This document shows positions 63,656 through 64,000 of a stretch of 64,000 nucleotides of DNA, in pieces. Positions within the stretch are counted from its first letter, which is position 1. Every line of letters begins with the position of its first letter. The stretch lies in contig CAMPDV010000286.1 in NCBI GenBank assembly GCA_946699065.1, forward strand, positions 124,001-188,000, read 5' to 3'. Under the pieces are notes generated by a model. That model did no database searches. It was not told where the DNA came from and saw only the letters and a program-made list of their open reading frames with translations. The translations under genes and the position numbers were made by a program. Source of the DNA: Loxodes magnus. Taxonomy: Eukaryota > Ciliophora > Karyorelictea > Loxodida > Loxodidae.

Positions 63656-64000
63656 TATAATAATCAATATAAATAAAAAGGTATAGAAGAAGAATAAGCA
63701 AGAAAGAAGAATGCTAAAATTAGAGTGGATAAGAAAAGAGAAAGGAGGAGTAAATGCAAAGGTTTAAAAAAGAAAAATTAAAGAAAATATTCTTACTCAA
63801 TTTGATTTGACTTATATATGATTACTAAACTCTTGAATTGTTTAATAAAAAATTGTCGCATAATCATTTTAAATAAAATAAACAGAAAAAATGATTAAAT
63901 AGATATTTCTAATATTTCAGAAAGATAGGAGAATAAATTTATTCACAATAGTTTATTTAAATTAATTTAATAAAAATTAAATTTATTTGATTTATTATTA
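63656..64000. other. AT-rich spacer after SINE 2
   Basis: Continues the paralogy with 22016-22360. No gene was seen. Confidence 0.6.

Overview
The window is about 80% A+T, and almost no long reading frames survive under the standard code. It reads cleanly once TAA and TAG are taken as Gln and TGA as Trp. All five full or near-full genes and a LINE-type retrotransposon depend on this. The evidence is internal. TGA and TGG alternate at the same codon of near-identical paralogues and in successive units of one protein repeat. The LINE also encodes conserved Trp (GDWNAH in its endonuclease) with TGA. At the ends that can be placed, the likely terminator is also TGA. A code with TAR=Gln and TGA=Trp/stop is known from karyorelict ciliates, and a similar ambiguous code from the heterotrich Condylostoma. 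I therefore read this as nuclear (possibly germline) DNA of such a ciliate; the species is inference.

The genes are one expanded family of predicted cell-surface proteins. Each has a signal peptide, a LamG/ConA-like N-terminal domain, an array of roughly 50-residue cysteine-rich (furin/GFR-like) modules, a multi-pass membrane domain with a conserved FLVRR block, and a basic polar tail. Five copies are present: A (1-2812, minus, cut by the window edge), B (12037-15682, plus), C (25835-29404, minus), D (37339-40752, minus) and E (53325-56811, plus). Two degenerate copies, G (about 6250-8010, minus) and F (about 48060-50040, plus), carry frameshifts and insertions. A/C/D and B/E differ in the membrane half. 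The N-terminal half is a mosaic shared across both groups. C and D lie in tandem units with a period of about 11.4 kb, and a block of about 2.77 kb inside the units is almost identical, as expected from recent gene conversion.

Mobile DNA: a nearly complete APE-type non-LTR retrotransposon (about 42231-47745) has ORF1 (zinc knuckle) and ORF2 (endonuclease, reverse transcriptase, C-terminal Cys/His motif) joined by an ATGA overlap. It ends in a GC-rich stem-loop and a TTTA-repeat tail. Two elements of about 490-500 bp (9056-9546 and 63153-63655, both minus) share this 3' stem-loop and tail and look like its non-autonomous SINE partners. One has a paralogous empty site at about 22012. A related SINE-like insert sits in both degenerate genes. 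A 300-bp GC-rich insert (49005-49304) with a 17-bp target duplication looks like a retroposed structured RNA.

The remaining spacers are very A+T-rich. Nearly all are paralogous flanks of the gene units, in direct or inverted orientation. I saw no tRNA, rRNA or CRISPR in them.
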